Positions 39,995-49,832 of a stretch of 64,000 bases of DNA are shown here, one piece after another. The translations under genes and the position numbers were made by a program. How positions within the stretch are numbered: position 1 is the stretch's first letter; each line of letters begins with the position of its first letter. This DNA is from Peribacillus sp. FSL P2-0133. Lineage in GTDB: Bacteria > Bacillota > Bacilli > Bacillales > DSM-1321. The stretch covers positions 3,718,001 through 3,782,000 of the forward strand of contig NZ_CP150254.1 of assembly GCF_037975445.1 (NCBI RefSeq), in the 5' to 3' direction. The notes under the pieces are model-generated. The model saw only the letters and a list, made by a program, of their open reading frames with translations, searched no databases and was not told the DNA's origin.

Positions 39995-41489
39995 TGCCAT
40001 TTTCCTTCTTTAATAAGATATAAGCCAATTCTTTTTTCCAAGTGGAAAAGGAATTGACCGGGTCCACCTTGACTTCCGGCCATACATCAGACATTTTTTC
40101 GACATCCATCCCACAGATATCACAGCAGATGTGGTTCACTTCCCGATGCTTTTCTCCAAAGTAGTCCAGTATCCCTAAACGGCGACATTCCTGTGTATAA
40201 ATCCAGTGAAGGAATTTATGCAGCTTTTCCTGATTCCTTGATTTTCTCTTTTGACAATACTCTTTCATCTCTGCCATTTGATCTAGGTTATTGCCCGTGA
40301 TAAGCTGCGTAAAAAAACGGAGCTGGATTTCGTTCAACGAAAAGGATTGAGACAGCTGTTCTTTTTCCGAGAGGGTCAAATTCGCCATATTTTTGTGTGA
40401 TGCATTAAGGAAAGAACATACACCATCGATTTGCGAATCCGTAGGCAACTGTTGCTCCATCAAATGCAGGGGAAGCCCTTCATCCCCTTCGCTATATAAT
40501 AAGACAGCCACACTTTGTTTCCGATCTCGTCCAGCCCTGCCTATCTCCTGAAGATATGCTTCCATCGTGGACGGGATATGAAAATGAATAACATATCTGA
40601 CATCCGATTTATTCACACCCATTCCAAAAGCACTTGTTGCACATATAATTTTCAACTGGCCGGAAATGAATTGCTGCTGAATGAGCATCCTTTGCTCCTG
40701 TTCCATTCCACCGTGATAATAATTGACACTATCGATCCCGTTATCCTGTAAAAACCCAGTGACTGATTCCGCCACTTTTTTAGAGGAAAAATAAATAATT
40801 CCGCTTCCGGTAAATTTCCTGACAAGTTCCAGTACACGGGCTAGCTTCTCATCGTAACTGAACATTCGCTCGACAATAATTGCAATATTTTCCCGATCAA
40901 CAGATGATACCATTTCCTTGGCCTGCCCAATGTTGAGTTTACCAACGATGTCCCTCCGGACCTCATCGGTTGCAGTTGCCGTCAGGGCAAGAGTCAACGG
41001 ATTGTTCAATTCACGCCTCACTTCTCCTAAATTTAAATAATCCGGACGGAAATCATACCCCCATTGTGAGATGCAGTGTGCTTCGTCTATGACGAACAAA
41101 CCTATGTCTATGGATTTCAAGGATTTTATCACGCCATCCAGGCTTAGCATTTCAGGAGATAAAAAAATAAAACGATAACTATGTAACCGGTCGAAAGCTT
41201 TCCTTTTTTGATTTAGCGTCAAAAAAGAGTTGAGGGTCAATACACTTTTTTCGCCACTCATCTTTAGCTGATCTGCTTGATCCTGCATTAAAGATAATAA
41301 CGGGGAGACAATTAGGACAGTCTTATTTAAAAGATAAGCAGGCAGCTGGTAACATAATGATTTACCTGATCCGGTTGGGAGCATCGCTAAGGTATTACGG
41401 CCGGACATCAATGATTCAACCACTTCCTTTTGTCCAGGGCGGAATTCATCAAATCCGAATTTTTCTTTGAGGACTCGTTCTATGTTCAT
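39984..41489 (-). CDS. recS: RecQ-family ATP-dependent DNA helicase (RecS)
   Basis: 3'-5' DNA helicase of the short RecQ type, 501 aa without an HRDC domain, equal to B. subtilis RecS (YpbC). Helicase motifs: LPTGSGKSLCYQLP (I), VIDEAHCISQWGYDFRPDY (II and RecQ loop), ALTATATDEVR (III), ATSAFGMGVNKSDVRYVIH (V) and QEIGRAGRDRK (VI), then a Zn-binding cysteine set (CRRLGILDYF..CCDIC). Its start overlaps the ypbB stop (GTGATGATG), so 41489 or 41492 are both possible. Confidence 0.9.
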   Translation of the reverse strand: MNIERVLKEKFGFDEFRPGQKEVVESLMSGRNTLAMLPTGSGKSLCYQLPAYLLNKTVLIVSPLLSLMQDQADQLKMSGEKSVLTLNSFLTLNQKRKAFDRLHSYRFIFLSPEMLSLDGVIKSLKSIDIGLFVIDEAHCISQWGYDFRPDYLNLGEVRRELNNPLTLALTATATDEVRRDIVGKLNIGQAKEMVSSVDRENIAIIVERMFSYDEKLARVLELVRKFTGSGIIYFSSKKVAESVTGFLQDNGIDSVNYYHGGMEQEQRMLIQQQFISGQLKIICATSAFGMGVNKSDVRYVIHFHIPSTMEAYLQEIGRAGRDRKQSVAVLLYSEGDEGLPLHLMEQQLPTDSQIDGVCSFLNASHKNMANLTLSEKEQLSQSFSLNEIQLRFFTQLITGNNLDQMAEMKEYCQKRKSRNQEKLHKFLHWIYTQECRRLGILDYFGEKHREVNHICCDICGMDVEKMSDVWPEVKVDPVNSFSTWKKELAYILLKKENGNEK

Positions 41490-41491
41490 CA

Positions 41492-42553
41492 TCACTCACC
41501 TATTTTCGCAAGTACAAGTCTTATTTGGAAAAAGCTTACTTGTTTATTATCGACCATCTGCTTGATTGCTTTAAGCTTTTTCGTACCAAGTTCCTTAATA
41601 GCTTCAGCAATTTCCCTCTCATCCTCGATAGTTACATAATCGGAAATCGGAAAATCTTTTTCCGATAAGACAATTTCTACGAGGTGATCTTCGATGGTGT
41701 TGACTTTCAATCTGCGGATTTCAGCTATTTCACCCAGATTTTTCCCTTCCTGGATGTATCGTAAAGTTATATTTGTAGATTGTGTCAATTGAGGATTCCC
41801 ACTTCTTTTCCAATCATTGGTTAATGAGGACAAGAGAGGGTAATCCTTTCCCGTTTCCATTTCTGCAAGCATTTGATGCAATGAGTCAAGGAATGTAAAG
41901 CGAACATACTCTTCTTCTACATCTTTCCTTTTTGCAATCTGTTCAAACGTAAGTCCAATCCTGTTTATTCCGGTTAACCTCAAAATGAAAATATCTCGTT
42001 TCATATCACTTTGACTTTCTAAAAGGGATATCAATTCATCATATAGATGTTGGGCAATCACCGCTCGATCCTCACGATGGACATGTAAAAATTCCTTTAC
42101 GAAGAATTGGATTTTGGGATTTCGTTGTATCGGATAAAAACGTCTTTCATTGTGGACAATATGAGATATAGTTTGAATGAGTAAGTTTAACCTTCCCCAG
42201 AAAACCGGGGTGATATTGTGATACTTCCAACCATTTATATACGTCGGAAAAGGATTACTTTTAAAGTAATCGCCTAACATTTTCTCACCTTGCATACTAA
42301 TTTCATACGCATCTGGTTTATCCGTTAAATTAATCATGTCATGCTTAAGTAAATGTTCAATGTTTTGATTTAATTGCTGACGGGTAAATCGGGGTATTGT
42401 CCCAAAAATATCAGTTAACCCGAATAAATGGGCATCCTGGATTGTTTGTGACGATTTCTTACCCTGCAGCATATGGTATATAGCATAAATGGAACGTTCG
42501 CCTTGAAATTTTTTTATCGCATATAGAATGATGGCCTGTAGATAATTCTTCAT
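41492..42553 (-). CDS. ypbB: Helix-turn-helix protein YpbB
   Basis: 353 aa, always next to the short RecQ helicase in bacilli. A C-terminal helix-turn-helix (LGEIAEIRRLKVNTIEDHLVEIV) resembles the domain fused to RecQ in some other bacteria, which suggests YpbB works with RecS on DNA. The rest has no motif I can name. ATG 42553 is preferred over a GTG three codons upstream, because AGGATG is spaced 8 bases from it. Confidence 0.82.
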   Translation of the reverse strand: MKNYLQAIILYAIKKFQGERSIYAIYHMLQGKKSSQTIQDAHLFGLTDIFGTIPRFTRQQLNQNIEHLLKHDMINLTDKPDAYEISMQGEKMLGDYFKSNPFPTYINGWKYHNITPVFWGRLNLLIQTISHIVHNERRFYPIQRNPKIQFFVKEFLHVHREDRAVIAQHLYDELISLLESQSDMKRDIFILRLTGINRIGLTFEQIAKRKDVEEEYVRFTFLDSLHQMLAEMETGKDYPLLSSLTNDWKRSGNPQLTQSTNITLRYIQEGKNLGEIAEIRRLKVNTIEDHLVEIVLSEKDFPISDYVTIEDEREIAEAIKELGTKKLKAIKQMVDNKQVSFFQIRLVLAKIGE

Positions 42554-42703
42554 GGGACTCACATCCTTGTTTCATTTAACCAATAACCCCATTGTAACAA
42601 AAAACTGCAAAAATCGCCGTTATTATTAATGATTACAAGGGAAATTATGTGACTAAATGACGAACCATGGAGAGAACCAAGTTAATTATTTCGATGTTTT
42701 TCG

Positions 42704-42734
42704 TTGACATTCAGCTACATGATAGTTATTATCA
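42704..42734 (+). promoter_or_regulatory. fer promoter with overlapping Fur-like box
   Basis: SigA-type TTGACA (42704-42709), 17 bases, TATTAT (42727-42732). Overlapping the -10 is TGATAGT-T-ATTATCA (42720-42734), which matches the 7-1-7 Fur core TGATAATnATTATCA at 13 of 14 positions. Repression by Fur when iron is plentiful is inferred. Confidence 0.7.
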
Positions 42735-42801
42735 ATACAATTTCTATTGAAAAGTTTGGCATTCGGTCTTACAATAAGAAAGAGATAATAATCTGAAATA
42801 A

Positions 42802-43092
<291 letters not shown>

Positions 43093-43098
43093 CGGTAC

Positions 43099-43132
43099 AA
43101 GCCATTTTCAATCGAGAATGGCTTTTTCTTTT
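43099..43132 (+). terminator. Terminator after fer
   Basis: Stem AAGCCATT / AATGGCTT followed by TTTCTTTT on the plus strand. Confidence 0.78.
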
Positions 43133-43165
43133 GGCCAATGTTGGATTACATCTCCTCATAAACAT

Positions 43166-43201
43166 AAAAAACAACCGAATATGGAAATCCGGTTGTTTTT
43201 T
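43166..43201 (-). terminator. Terminator after ribU
   Basis: Twelve-bp stem AAAAAACAACCG / CGGTTGTTTTTT with a 12-base loop. Confidence 0.82.
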
Positions 43202-43221
43202 CATTTCTATCGTCAATGCCG

Positions 43222-43803
43222 TTAAGCATTTTTATATAATATTTGCTTATTGATCCATGTCTGTAATTTAATGAACAGCAACATGAATACAGATGTGATG
43301 AGCACGCCTTTAATCACGTTGAAAGGCAAGATTGCCGTCGTAACGAACTTTCTTGACTCGGGCGCCGACATTGCATCCCATCCCATAAAGAAGGTATATG
43401 CCGGTAAAAAGACAAAATAGTTTAAAACACTCATGAATACTGCCATGGAAACTGTCCCCGCAAGTAAAGCGAACGTCATCCCTTTTTTTGAATTGATTTT
43501 CTTAAATACATAATAAGTTGGCAAGACAAACAGTATTCCGGCTATAAAGTTAGCGATATGCCCCACAGGTACAGCAGTCAAGGTCCCTGTCATGACTAAA
43601 TCCAATAGGTTTTTAATGAACTCGACTAGAATTCCAGCCATCGGACCGAAAATCAATGCCGCCATCAGTGCTGGTATGTCGCTAAAATCGACATTTAGAA
43701 AAGGCGGGAATCCTGGAAACGGGAAATTTAAAAGCATCAATAAATAAGAAATGCTTCCCATCATCGCAAGTGTAACCGTTTTTTTCACTTTGTTCTTATT
43801 CAT
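43222..43803 (-). CDS. ribU: Riboflavin ECF transporter S component
   Basis: Substrate-binding membrane subunit for riboflavin import (YpaA/FmnP), 193 aa with about six helices. It has LNVDFSDIPALMAALIFGP, typical of RibU, and AVPVGHIANFIAGILFVLP. It works with the shared EcfA/EcfT energising module, not present here. The FMN riboswitch just upstream confirms the substrate. Confidence 0.95.
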   Translation of the reverse strand: MNKNKVKKTVTLAMMGSISYLLMLLNFPFPGFPPFLNVDFSDIPALMAALIFGPMAGILVEFIKNLLDLVMTGTLTAVPVGHIANFIAGILFVLPTYYVFKKINSKKGMTFALLAGTVSMAVFMSVLNYFVFLPAYTFFMGWDAMSAPESRKFVTTAILPFNVIKGVLITSVFMLLFIKLQTWINKQILYKNA

Positions 43804-43871
43804 AGTTCTCTCTCCTTCTTTTCCGATCTACCTGAAAAAGAGGTTTGGGTTCCAAAATATGTTGATGCTCA

Positions 43872-43904
43872 ATAAAAAACCTTTAATTCCAATAGAATTA
43901 AAGG
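43872..43904 (-). terminator. Riboswitch-controlled terminator of ribU
   Basis: Perfect stem CCTTTAATTC / GAATTAAAGG followed by TTTTTT on the minus strand, between the FMN aptamer and ribU. Another CCTTTAAT copy (about 43909-43916) could take part in the alternative antiterminator fold. Confidence 0.85.
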
Positions 43905-43971
43905 GATAAATTAAAGGTTACATCAAACAAACGTTCAGCAAATAACTGTTGAAACGCACTCAGGAACCTCC

Positions 43972-44102
43972 ATCTTCTCCCATCCAGACTATACTGTCGG
44001 CTTTGGAATCACACCAAATCCTGCCTTGTAAGGCTCGCGGGCTTAGAAGAAGAAATTCCTTCATCACCGCCGGTGGGGAATTGCGCCCCGCCCCGAAGAT
44101 AG
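43972..44102 (-). ncRNA. FMN riboswitch (RFN element)
   Basis: The minus strand carries all conserved blocks of the FMN aptamer in order: CTTCGGGGC, CCCCACCGGCGGT, AGCCCGCGAGCC, GGTGTGATTCC, GCCGACAGTATAGTC and GGATGGGAGAAGATG. With FMN bound, the downstream hairpin at 43872-43904 should stop transcription before ribU. A TATAAT at 44127-44132 upstream could be the promoter -10. Confidence 0.96.
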
Positions 44103-44307
44103 ACCTATAAAATTTTTATACTTCCCATTATATCTGAAATTCCTTTTTTTTGATAGCATTTTATCTCAGTAGATGCGTTTAGGATGAATATCGATCGTCG
44201 CAGTGAATGGTTTAAAACAAATAACGAAAATTTTTTTATACTATGCAAACGAAGACGAAGCCATTTATATCACGATATTAAATAAATGATCAGATGATAA
44301 TCATGTT

Positions 44308-44321
44308 ATTAAGCGCTTACA
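44308..44321 (+). promoter_or_regulatory. cre-like box upstream of serA
   Basis: ATTAAGCGCTTACA matches the CcpA consensus TGWAARCGYTWNCW at 12 of 14 positions and ends 15 bases before the serA -35. Activation or repression by CcpA is inference. Confidence 0.35.
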
Positions 44322-44336
44322 TCGAGTTAAGCCAAA

Positions 44337-44366
44337 TTGACATAATCAGCATTTCAATTGTAAAAT
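44337..44366 (+). promoter_or_regulatory. serA promoter (SigA type)
   Basis: TTGACA (44337-44342), 18-base spacer, TAAAAT (44361-44366), about 47 bases before the GTG start. Confidence 0.6.
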
Positions 44367-44412
44367 TAACTGAAATTTAAGATAATTCTTTTCCCTAGGA
44401 AGGTGTTTAGAC

Positions 44413-45987
44413 GTGTATCGGATTTTAGTAGCAGACGCCATTAAACCAGAAGGACTCGGACCGCTATCAGAGGCATCCAATATTCATCTCATTCAGAAAA
44501 CCGTAGAGGAAGCTGCAAACGAACTTGATCGGATCGATGCAATTCTTGTGAGAAGTGCAACGAAGGTATCGGAAGATTTAATGAACCGTATGCCGCAGTT
44601 AAAAATTATAGCACGCGCTGGTGTCGGTGTTGATAACATAGACATCCCCGCGGCGACAAAACGCGGGATTGTCGTGGTTAATGCACCTGACGGCAATACC
44701 ATTTCAACAGCTGAACATACATTTGCGATGATGGCTTCATTAATGCGCCACATTCCGCAAGCTTACGCTTCACTGAAGAATGGGGAGTGGAAACGTTCTT
44801 CATATACGGGAACTGAACTTCGTGGTAAAACATTAGGTATAGTTGGCTTTGGACGTATCGGAGGGGAAATTGCAAAACGTGCTAAAGTGTTTGGCATGGA
44901 TGTCATTGTCTATGATCCGTTCCTGACTGTCGATCGTGCAAAGAAAATGTCCGTAACGGCCCTGCCGTTAGATGAATTGCTTCCTAAAGCAGACATCATT
45001 ACTGTTCATACACCACTAACGAATGATACTAGAGGATTAATCAATAAAGAAAAACTGCTTACCTGTAAAAAGGGGGTATATGTACTAAACTGCGCCCGTG
45101 GTGGAATTCTAGACGAAGATGATTTATATGAAATGTTAGTAGAAGGACATGTTGCAGGGGCGGCACTGGACGTTTTCGTCGAAGAACCTCCACTTGGCCA
45201 TAAACTGCTTGAACTGGATAGCGTCATTGCTACACCGCATCTTGGTGCTTCCACGAAAGAAGCCCAATTAAATGTTGCCGTACAGGTTGCCCAAGAAGTA
45301 TTGACCTATTTTGAAGGAAACCCAGTCTCAAGTTCAATCAACCTTCCAGCCATATCTAAAGAAGTGTTTGAAAAAGTACAGCCTTTCTATCAACTTGTTC
45401 AGCAAATGGGATCCATTGCTTCTCAGTGCATGAATGAAGGAATTCAGGAAATCTCCGTTACGTATGCAGGAGAATCATTGGATTTCGATACAGCGATTCT
45501 TACAAAAAGTCTAATCTCTGGCTTTTTCAGATCAAGAGTTGATGCATCAGTCAATGAAGTGAATGCCCTGTTGATCGCAAAAGAGTGTGGCATAACCGTT
45601 GGTGAAAAAATCTCTACGGACTCTTTAGGTTACTCGAATTTGATCAGCCTTAAAGTAAAAGGTGACAACCGTGAATTAACAATCAGTGGAACCTATATCG
45701 AAAATTACGGTTCTCGAATTGTAAGTTTGAATGGTTTCAAAATCGACTTTCAACCAGAACCGAATTTACTTTATATCCAGCATACCGATAAACCTGGTGT
45801 AATCGGTAACGTAGGTAAGGTCCTAGGTGATCACGGAGTGAATATCGCCACCATGCAGGTTGGCCGAAAAGAAGCTGGCGGGGAAGCCATCATGGTTTTG
45901 AGCTTTGATTTACCATTAGAAGACAACATGAAACAATTTTTAATGGAAACAGAAGAAATTACATTCATGGCCCGTATCTCATTATAA
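44413..45987 (+). CDS. serA: D-3-phosphoglycerate dehydrogenase
   Basis: First step of serine synthesis. The 524 aa are the long form. The N-terminal catalytic and NAD domains have VRSATKV, the Rossmann motif GIVGFGRIGGEIAKRA, VLNCARGGILDE (catalytic Arg) and VIATPHLGASTKEAQ (catalytic His). An intervening domain and a C-terminal ACT domain (about 452-524, IQHTDKPGVIGNVGKVLG) follow, where serine feedback could act. The start is GTG at 44413 with AGGAAGGTG upstream. Plus strand, diverging from ribU. Confidence 0.95.
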   Translation: MYRILVADAIKPEGLGPLSEASNIHLIQKTVEEAANELDRIDAILVRSATKVSEDLMNRMPQLKIIARAGVGVDNIDIPAATKRGIVVVNAPDGNTISTAEHTFAMMASLMRHIPQAYASLKNGEWKRSSYTGTELRGKTLGIVGFGRIGGEIAKRAKVFGMDVIVYDPFLTVDRAKKMSVTALPLDELLPKADIITVHTPLTNDTRGLINKEKLLTCKKGVYVLNCARGGILDEDDLYEMLVEGHVAGAALDVFVEEPPLGHKLLELDSVIATPHLGASTKEAQLNVAVQVAQEVLTYFEGNPVSSSINLPAISKEVFEKVQPFYQLVQQMGSIASQCMNEGIQEISVTYAGESLDFDTAILTKSLISGFFRSRVDASVNEVNALLIAKECGITVGEKISTDSLGYSNLISLKVKGDNRELTISGTYIENYGSRIVSLNGFKIDFQPEPNLLYIQHTDKPGVIGNVGKVLGDHGVNIATMQVGRKEAGGEAIMVLSFDLPLEDNMKQFLMETEEITFMARISL

Positions 45988-45991
45988 GAAG

Positions 45992-46024
45992 AAAAAAGTG
46001 CCCGTCCAGCGCGGGCACTTTTTC
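45992..46024. terminator. Bidirectional terminator between serA and rsiX
   Basis: Twelve-bp stem AAAAAGTGCCCG / CGGGCACTTTTT between convergent genes; T runs on both strands. Confidence 0.88.
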
Positions 46025-46077
46025 TGTGAATGCAAGGGGCTTTTGCCAACCATAGACAGGGTGTTTTTAACGCACCA

Positions 46078-47301
46078 TCAATTCACTTGGTTCGGTGCTT
46101 TGGGCACCACTATGTCTTCAGTTAAATTCAGCTGACCTACCTCTTCAATAGGAGCATTTTCAAACTTCACTTTTTCAAAACCAAAATCCTTGGCAATGAA
46201 GAGTATGGCTTCTAAAGCTTGAAGGGATTCCTTACTATTTTCAATGGCAGCTTGATCTGATAATTGAATGATCACAAGATCTCCATTAGAGCTTACCCTT
46301 TCCCATGTCAGGTCATGCGGGATTGCAGGTGAAATTCCCTCGATGTCCGCCTCCCCTTTTCCAGCTTGCAGCGCCTCCTCAAAGTCCTGATAACCCATAT
46401 TGCTTGGAACAAGGAACCTTGGGGAGGACTGATCCCTTTGGTAAAGAAAGTATGTGCGATTTTTTTGATGAGGTATGTCCACCTCCTTTAAATATCCCGC
46501 GTGCGCAAACATGGCACCTTGCTTACCATCTGTAGAAAATGTCATTTTCTCTATATTGTTATATGAAAGCGTTTCCTCCATCGAATGGAGAAAAAGTGTA
46601 TCTTCATCCAATAGTCGGCTTTTTTCTTGAAAATCAATATGAGCAGTGGTCCTATCATTTCCTTTGCTGATCTTTATATCAAGTGGAAAATAGTCAGATA
46701 GCCCATATTGCTCTCCATCCATATCGGACATTTGATTAACTAACTGATTCAGTTTATCACTTTCGTCATAATGTTTGAGTTTAATTGAAATGGGAACGAT
46801 GAAATTCATTTGATCATCTGGGACACCCATCGTAATGATCGATGCATTTTTAAGGTCATCTTGATAGATCGCTCGTGCAAATGTTTTTTCCTTTTCCCCT
46901 TTTCGGGGTTCCATTTCTGAAACCTTGTCTTTAGATTCGATTTCCGCTTGCTTACTCGAAAACTTTTGATTATCCTGTTTATCTGCTGAATGATTTTCTT
47001 TGTTACTTCCATCCTGCCGTTCAAGATCTGCCATTTCCTTATTTTCAGATAGAGATAATTTCCCACTACTGCCGCTGTCCTCTTGACTTATCGTTCCTTT
47101 TTTTTCAATAATTAAAGATGATGCCAAAACTACCATTAAGAATAAGGAGGCAACACCCACAAATAGAGGTATCCAGTGTTTCTTTTTCTTCTTATCATGT
47201 ATTCTCGAAAACACCTCTGCCTTGGTTCGGTCATCTTTTAATTTCGGAAGCTCGCGCAGCAGGTCTTCAATTTCGCTTTCTTTCCAACGGGATCTTCTCA
47301 A
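46078..47301 (-). CDS. rsiX: Anti-sigma-X factor RsiX
   Basis: Membrane protein that holds SigX inactive. The 407 aa have a charged cytoplasmic N-terminal part (1-41), one membrane helix (43-65) and a large external domain with a low-complexity Ser/Lys/Glu linker (about 70-140). B. subtilis RsiX is somewhat shorter. The start is TTG at 47301 behind AAAGGAGGG; it overlaps the sigX end by 35 bases, so the pair is translationally coupled. Confidence 0.88.
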   Translation of the reverse strand: MRRSRWKESEIEDLLRELPKLKDDRTKAEVFSRIHDKKKKKHWIPLFVGVASLFLMVVLASSLIIEKKGTISQEDSGSSGKLSLSENKEMADLERQDGSNKENHSADKQDNQKFSSKQAEIESKDKVSEMEPRKGEKEKTFARAIYQDDLKNASIITMGVPDDQMNFIVPISIKLKHYDESDKLNQLVNQMSDMDGEQYGLSDYFPLDIKISKGNDRTTAHIDFQEKSRLLDEDTLFLHSMEETLSYNNIEKMTFSTDGKQGAMFAHAGYLKEVDIPHQKNRTYFLYQRDQSSPRFLVPSNMGYQDFEEALQAGKGEADIEGISPAIPHDLTWERVSSNGDLVIIQLSDQAAIENSKESLQALEAILFIAKDFGFEKVKFENAPIEEVGQLNLTEDIVVPKAPNQVN

Positions 47302-47827
47302 TGCGGTGGCCCTCCTTTCCTGATAAATCTTCCATCAACTTTTTAATAGCCTTCAAAGCACGGTGCTGGGTCGTTTTTACCTTACTTTCACTCCAATTCA
47401 ATACTTCAGCAGTTTCCGTAATGGACAATCCCTGAATATATCGTAAAATGATGACCGATCTTTGATTCGTGGTACACCGGTTTAAGCATTGATAAATATC
47501 TTGGATTTCATCGTTCATGATAGCCACTTCTTCCGGAATGGGCTCCTTATCTTTTATCAATTGCCTATCCCAATCAAAGTTAGGAAAGATTTTATCTTTC
47601 CACCCTTTTTGTTTCCGAAAGTAATCAATCGTCACATTTCTTGCAATCGAGTACATCCACGTTTTTTCACTGCTTTTTCCTTCAAAGCGTTCATAAGCCT
47701 TCATCACCCGGATATAGACTTCCTGAACAAGGTCCTCAGCCGTTTCTCGATTTTTAGTCATATAAAAAATGAATTGATATATTTCCTGATGATATTTTTC
47801 ATATAGATCGTGGAAAACGGAATCCAT
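47267..47827 (-). CDS. sigX: ECF sigma factor SigX
   Basis: Extracytoplasmic-function sigma factor; in B. subtilis SigX adjusts the cell surface (teichoic acid D-alanylation, membrane lipids) against cationic peptides. The 186 aa have region 2 (YQFIFYMTKNRETAEDLVQEVYIRVM, SSEKTWMYSIARNVTIDYFRK) and region 4 (NQRSVIILRYIQGLSITETAEVL, SESKVKTTQHRALKAI). The start MDSVFHD at 47827 has GGGGA; an upstream in-frame extension lacks similarity. Next to resE as in B. subtilis. Confidence 0.93.
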   Translation of the reverse strand: MDSVFHDLYEKYHQEIYQFIFYMTKNRETAEDLVQEVYIRVMKAYERFEGKSSEKTWMYSIARNVTIDYFRKQKGWKDKIFPNFDWDRQLIKDKEPIPEEVAIMNDEIQDIYQCLNRCTTNQRSVIILRYIQGLSITETAEVLNWSESKVKTTQHRALKAIKKLMEDLSGKEGHRIEKIPLERKRN

Positions 47828-47951
47828 CATTTCCCCACATCCGTTCATAAATATAGTCGTCAATCCTAAACAAAAGTTACATACTTCGGCTTTAATCTTA
47901 TTATAAAATTCCGTTAATTTCCACATATCAGGGACTTCTTATTTTGTTTCC

Positions 47952-47998
47952 GAAAAAAAACAAAGACAAGTTGGAAAGAAATCCAATTGCCTTTGTCT
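47952..47998 (-). terminator. Terminator after resE
   Basis: Imperfect stem ACAAAGgCAATTGGA / TCCAACTTGTCTTTGT followed by eight T on the minus strand. Confidence 0.7.
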
Positions 47999-48041
47999 TC
48001 TCAGTTCCTCATGAAACAAGATTTTTTTGGCAAGCCACCCG

Positions 48042-49832
48042 TCATTCAGCATTTTCCATAATTCGAGGCAGAATAAAACTGAAAGTCGTCCCTTTATTAG
48101 GTAAACTGTTTACCGAAATGAAGCCATCATGGGCATTGATTATATTTTTTACGATTGCCAAACCCAAACCGGTGCCCGAACGGCCGCGGGTCCTTGCTTT
48201 ATCCGCTTTATAAAACCTCTCGAATACAAAAGGCAAATCTTCTTCGGGAATTCCAGATCCAGAGTCCCTCACATCAATGATCAGACCCCTTCGATCACTT
48301 GTCCTCTGAATGACATCAATGTTACCGCCCGGAGGAGTATGACGAATCGCATTATCAATTAAATTGGTCAAAACCTGTTCAATGCGGTCCGGGTCGAAAT
48401 GCCATTGAATTTGATCGTCTTGCATGCTGGCTGATATTGTGATCCCCTTTTCTTTAGCCAGCCCGGAAAACTTACTTGTAATCCTCTTTAAATAAGGAGA
48501 AATAGGTACGTATTCATAGCTAAGGTTCATTTTACCCGATTCCAATTTAGCTAGATCGAGGAGATCATTGACTAAACGGCCCATTCTCAAAGACTCATCA
48601 TAGATGATGCGGGCCATTTCCACCTTTTCCTCTTCACTGCTCGCAATGTCATCTACAATCGCTTCACTATATCCTTGCAACATTGAAATCGGAGTTCTTA
48701 ACTCATGGGAGACATTCGCTATGAAATCAGTCCTAAGTTTGTCCATACGTCTTTCATCACTCATATCCCGTATGATGGCCACCGCTCCCCGAATATTGTC
48801 GGCATTTGTATATAGCGGACTGACAATGAATCCCCAATCACGGCCCTGCAAAGTAATTTCACCGACTTGCTCCTTATGGAAGGACTCTGATTCATCAAAA
48901 AGATTCATCAAAACCAATGGGACATTGACATTATCTTCCCGGTTATAGCCCTTTTCAAAGTACCAGGATTGCAGAAATCTTTCTGCTGGCGGATTCGTTT
49001 CAAGAATTGTGCCATCTTTATTGAAGGTAATGACCCCATCTGCCATACTGCTAAGAATGCTTGAGAGATGTTCCTTTTCCTGACTAAGTGCATTCATATT
49101 GAATTTCAGCTGTTTTCTCATCTGGTTAAACGCTATGGCAAGCTCGCCGATCTCATCTTGAGTCAAGATCGGGACCTTTGTATCAAATTTCCCCCGGGCA
49201 ATCGCTAGTGCGGCTTCCCTCATCTTCACCAATGGGGCATTGATTCTTGTAGATAAAAAGAAAGCAAAAATCGTTGTCAAAATAATGGCGATGCCTGCTG
49301 CCAATAATATGAACTGTGTAGTCGATTTTGTGGTTTCTTCCATCGACTCCAACGATTGAAATAGGAAAACTTCATCCTGTTCCCCATTCAATTCAAGTGG
49401 AATGCCTACTACGATTGCGGACAATTCCTCATTGCCTGCATCATCGGATAGCGCCATTTCCTTTTTTACAGTCTTTCTTTCAGTAAAAACCTTGATCAAT
49501 TCGGAATCTTTTTTAATGAGTTCCGGCGTGATTTCGTACTCATTATCTCCTCCGATTGATGAGAATATCATTTTGTCATCATTAAGAATGATCATTTTCG
49601 TTTCGTTGCCTATTAATTCCGAAGCTATTTGTAAAACCTCATTGCTGGATCCCTGATGTTCATTCGTTACCTTAATGATTTGTTCAGCAGTTTTGGTTAA
49701 ATCATTTTCAATATTTTCAATCTGGAAATTCTCAAAGAATTCGACCAGCAGAACGGTTAAAACAATTAATACAAACGACACGAGCAATAGGATCGTTGCC
49801 CATAGCTTCCCTACAACACTGCCCCATAGCAT
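48042..49832 (-). CDS. resE: Sensor histidine kinase ResE
   Basis: Redox/oxygen-limitation sensor that phosphorylates ResD. The 596 aa: membrane helix (about 10-32), extracytoplasmic sensor, second helix (about 172-194), HAMP ([21 protein letters not shown]), PAS ([18 protein letters not shown]), HisKA with the phosphorylated His in [14 protein letters not shown], then ATPase boxes [21 protein letters not shown] and [13 protein letters not shown]. Its ATG overlaps the resD stop by one base (TGATG). Confidence 0.95.
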   Translation of the reverse strand: MLWGSVVGKLWATILLLVSFVLIVLTVLLVEFFENFQIENIENDLTKTAEQIIKVTNEHQGSSNEVLQIASELIGNETKMIILNDDKMIFSSIGGDNEYEITPELIKKDSELIKVFTERKTVKKEMALSDDAGNEELSAIVVGIPLELNGEQDEVFLFQSLESMEETTKSTTQFILLAAGIAIILTTIFAFFLSTRINAPLVKMREAALAIARGKFDTKVPILTQDEIGELAIAFNQMRKQLKFNMNALSQEKEHLSSILSSMADGVITFNKDGTILETNPPAERFLQSWYFEKGYNREDNVNVPLVLMNLFDESESFHKEQVGEITLQGRDWGFIVSPLYTNADNIRGAVAIIRDMSDERRMDKLRTDFIANVSHELRTPISMLQGYSEAIVDDIASSEEEKVEMARIIYDESLRMGRLVNDLLDLAKLESGKMNLSYEYVPISPYLKRITSKFSGLAKEKGITISASMQDDQIQWHFDPDRIEQVLTNLIDNAIRHTPPGGNIDVIQRTSDRRGLIIDVRDSGSGIPEEDLPFVFERFYKADKARTRGRSGTGLGLAIVKNIINAHDGFISVNSLPNKGTTFSFILPRIMENAE

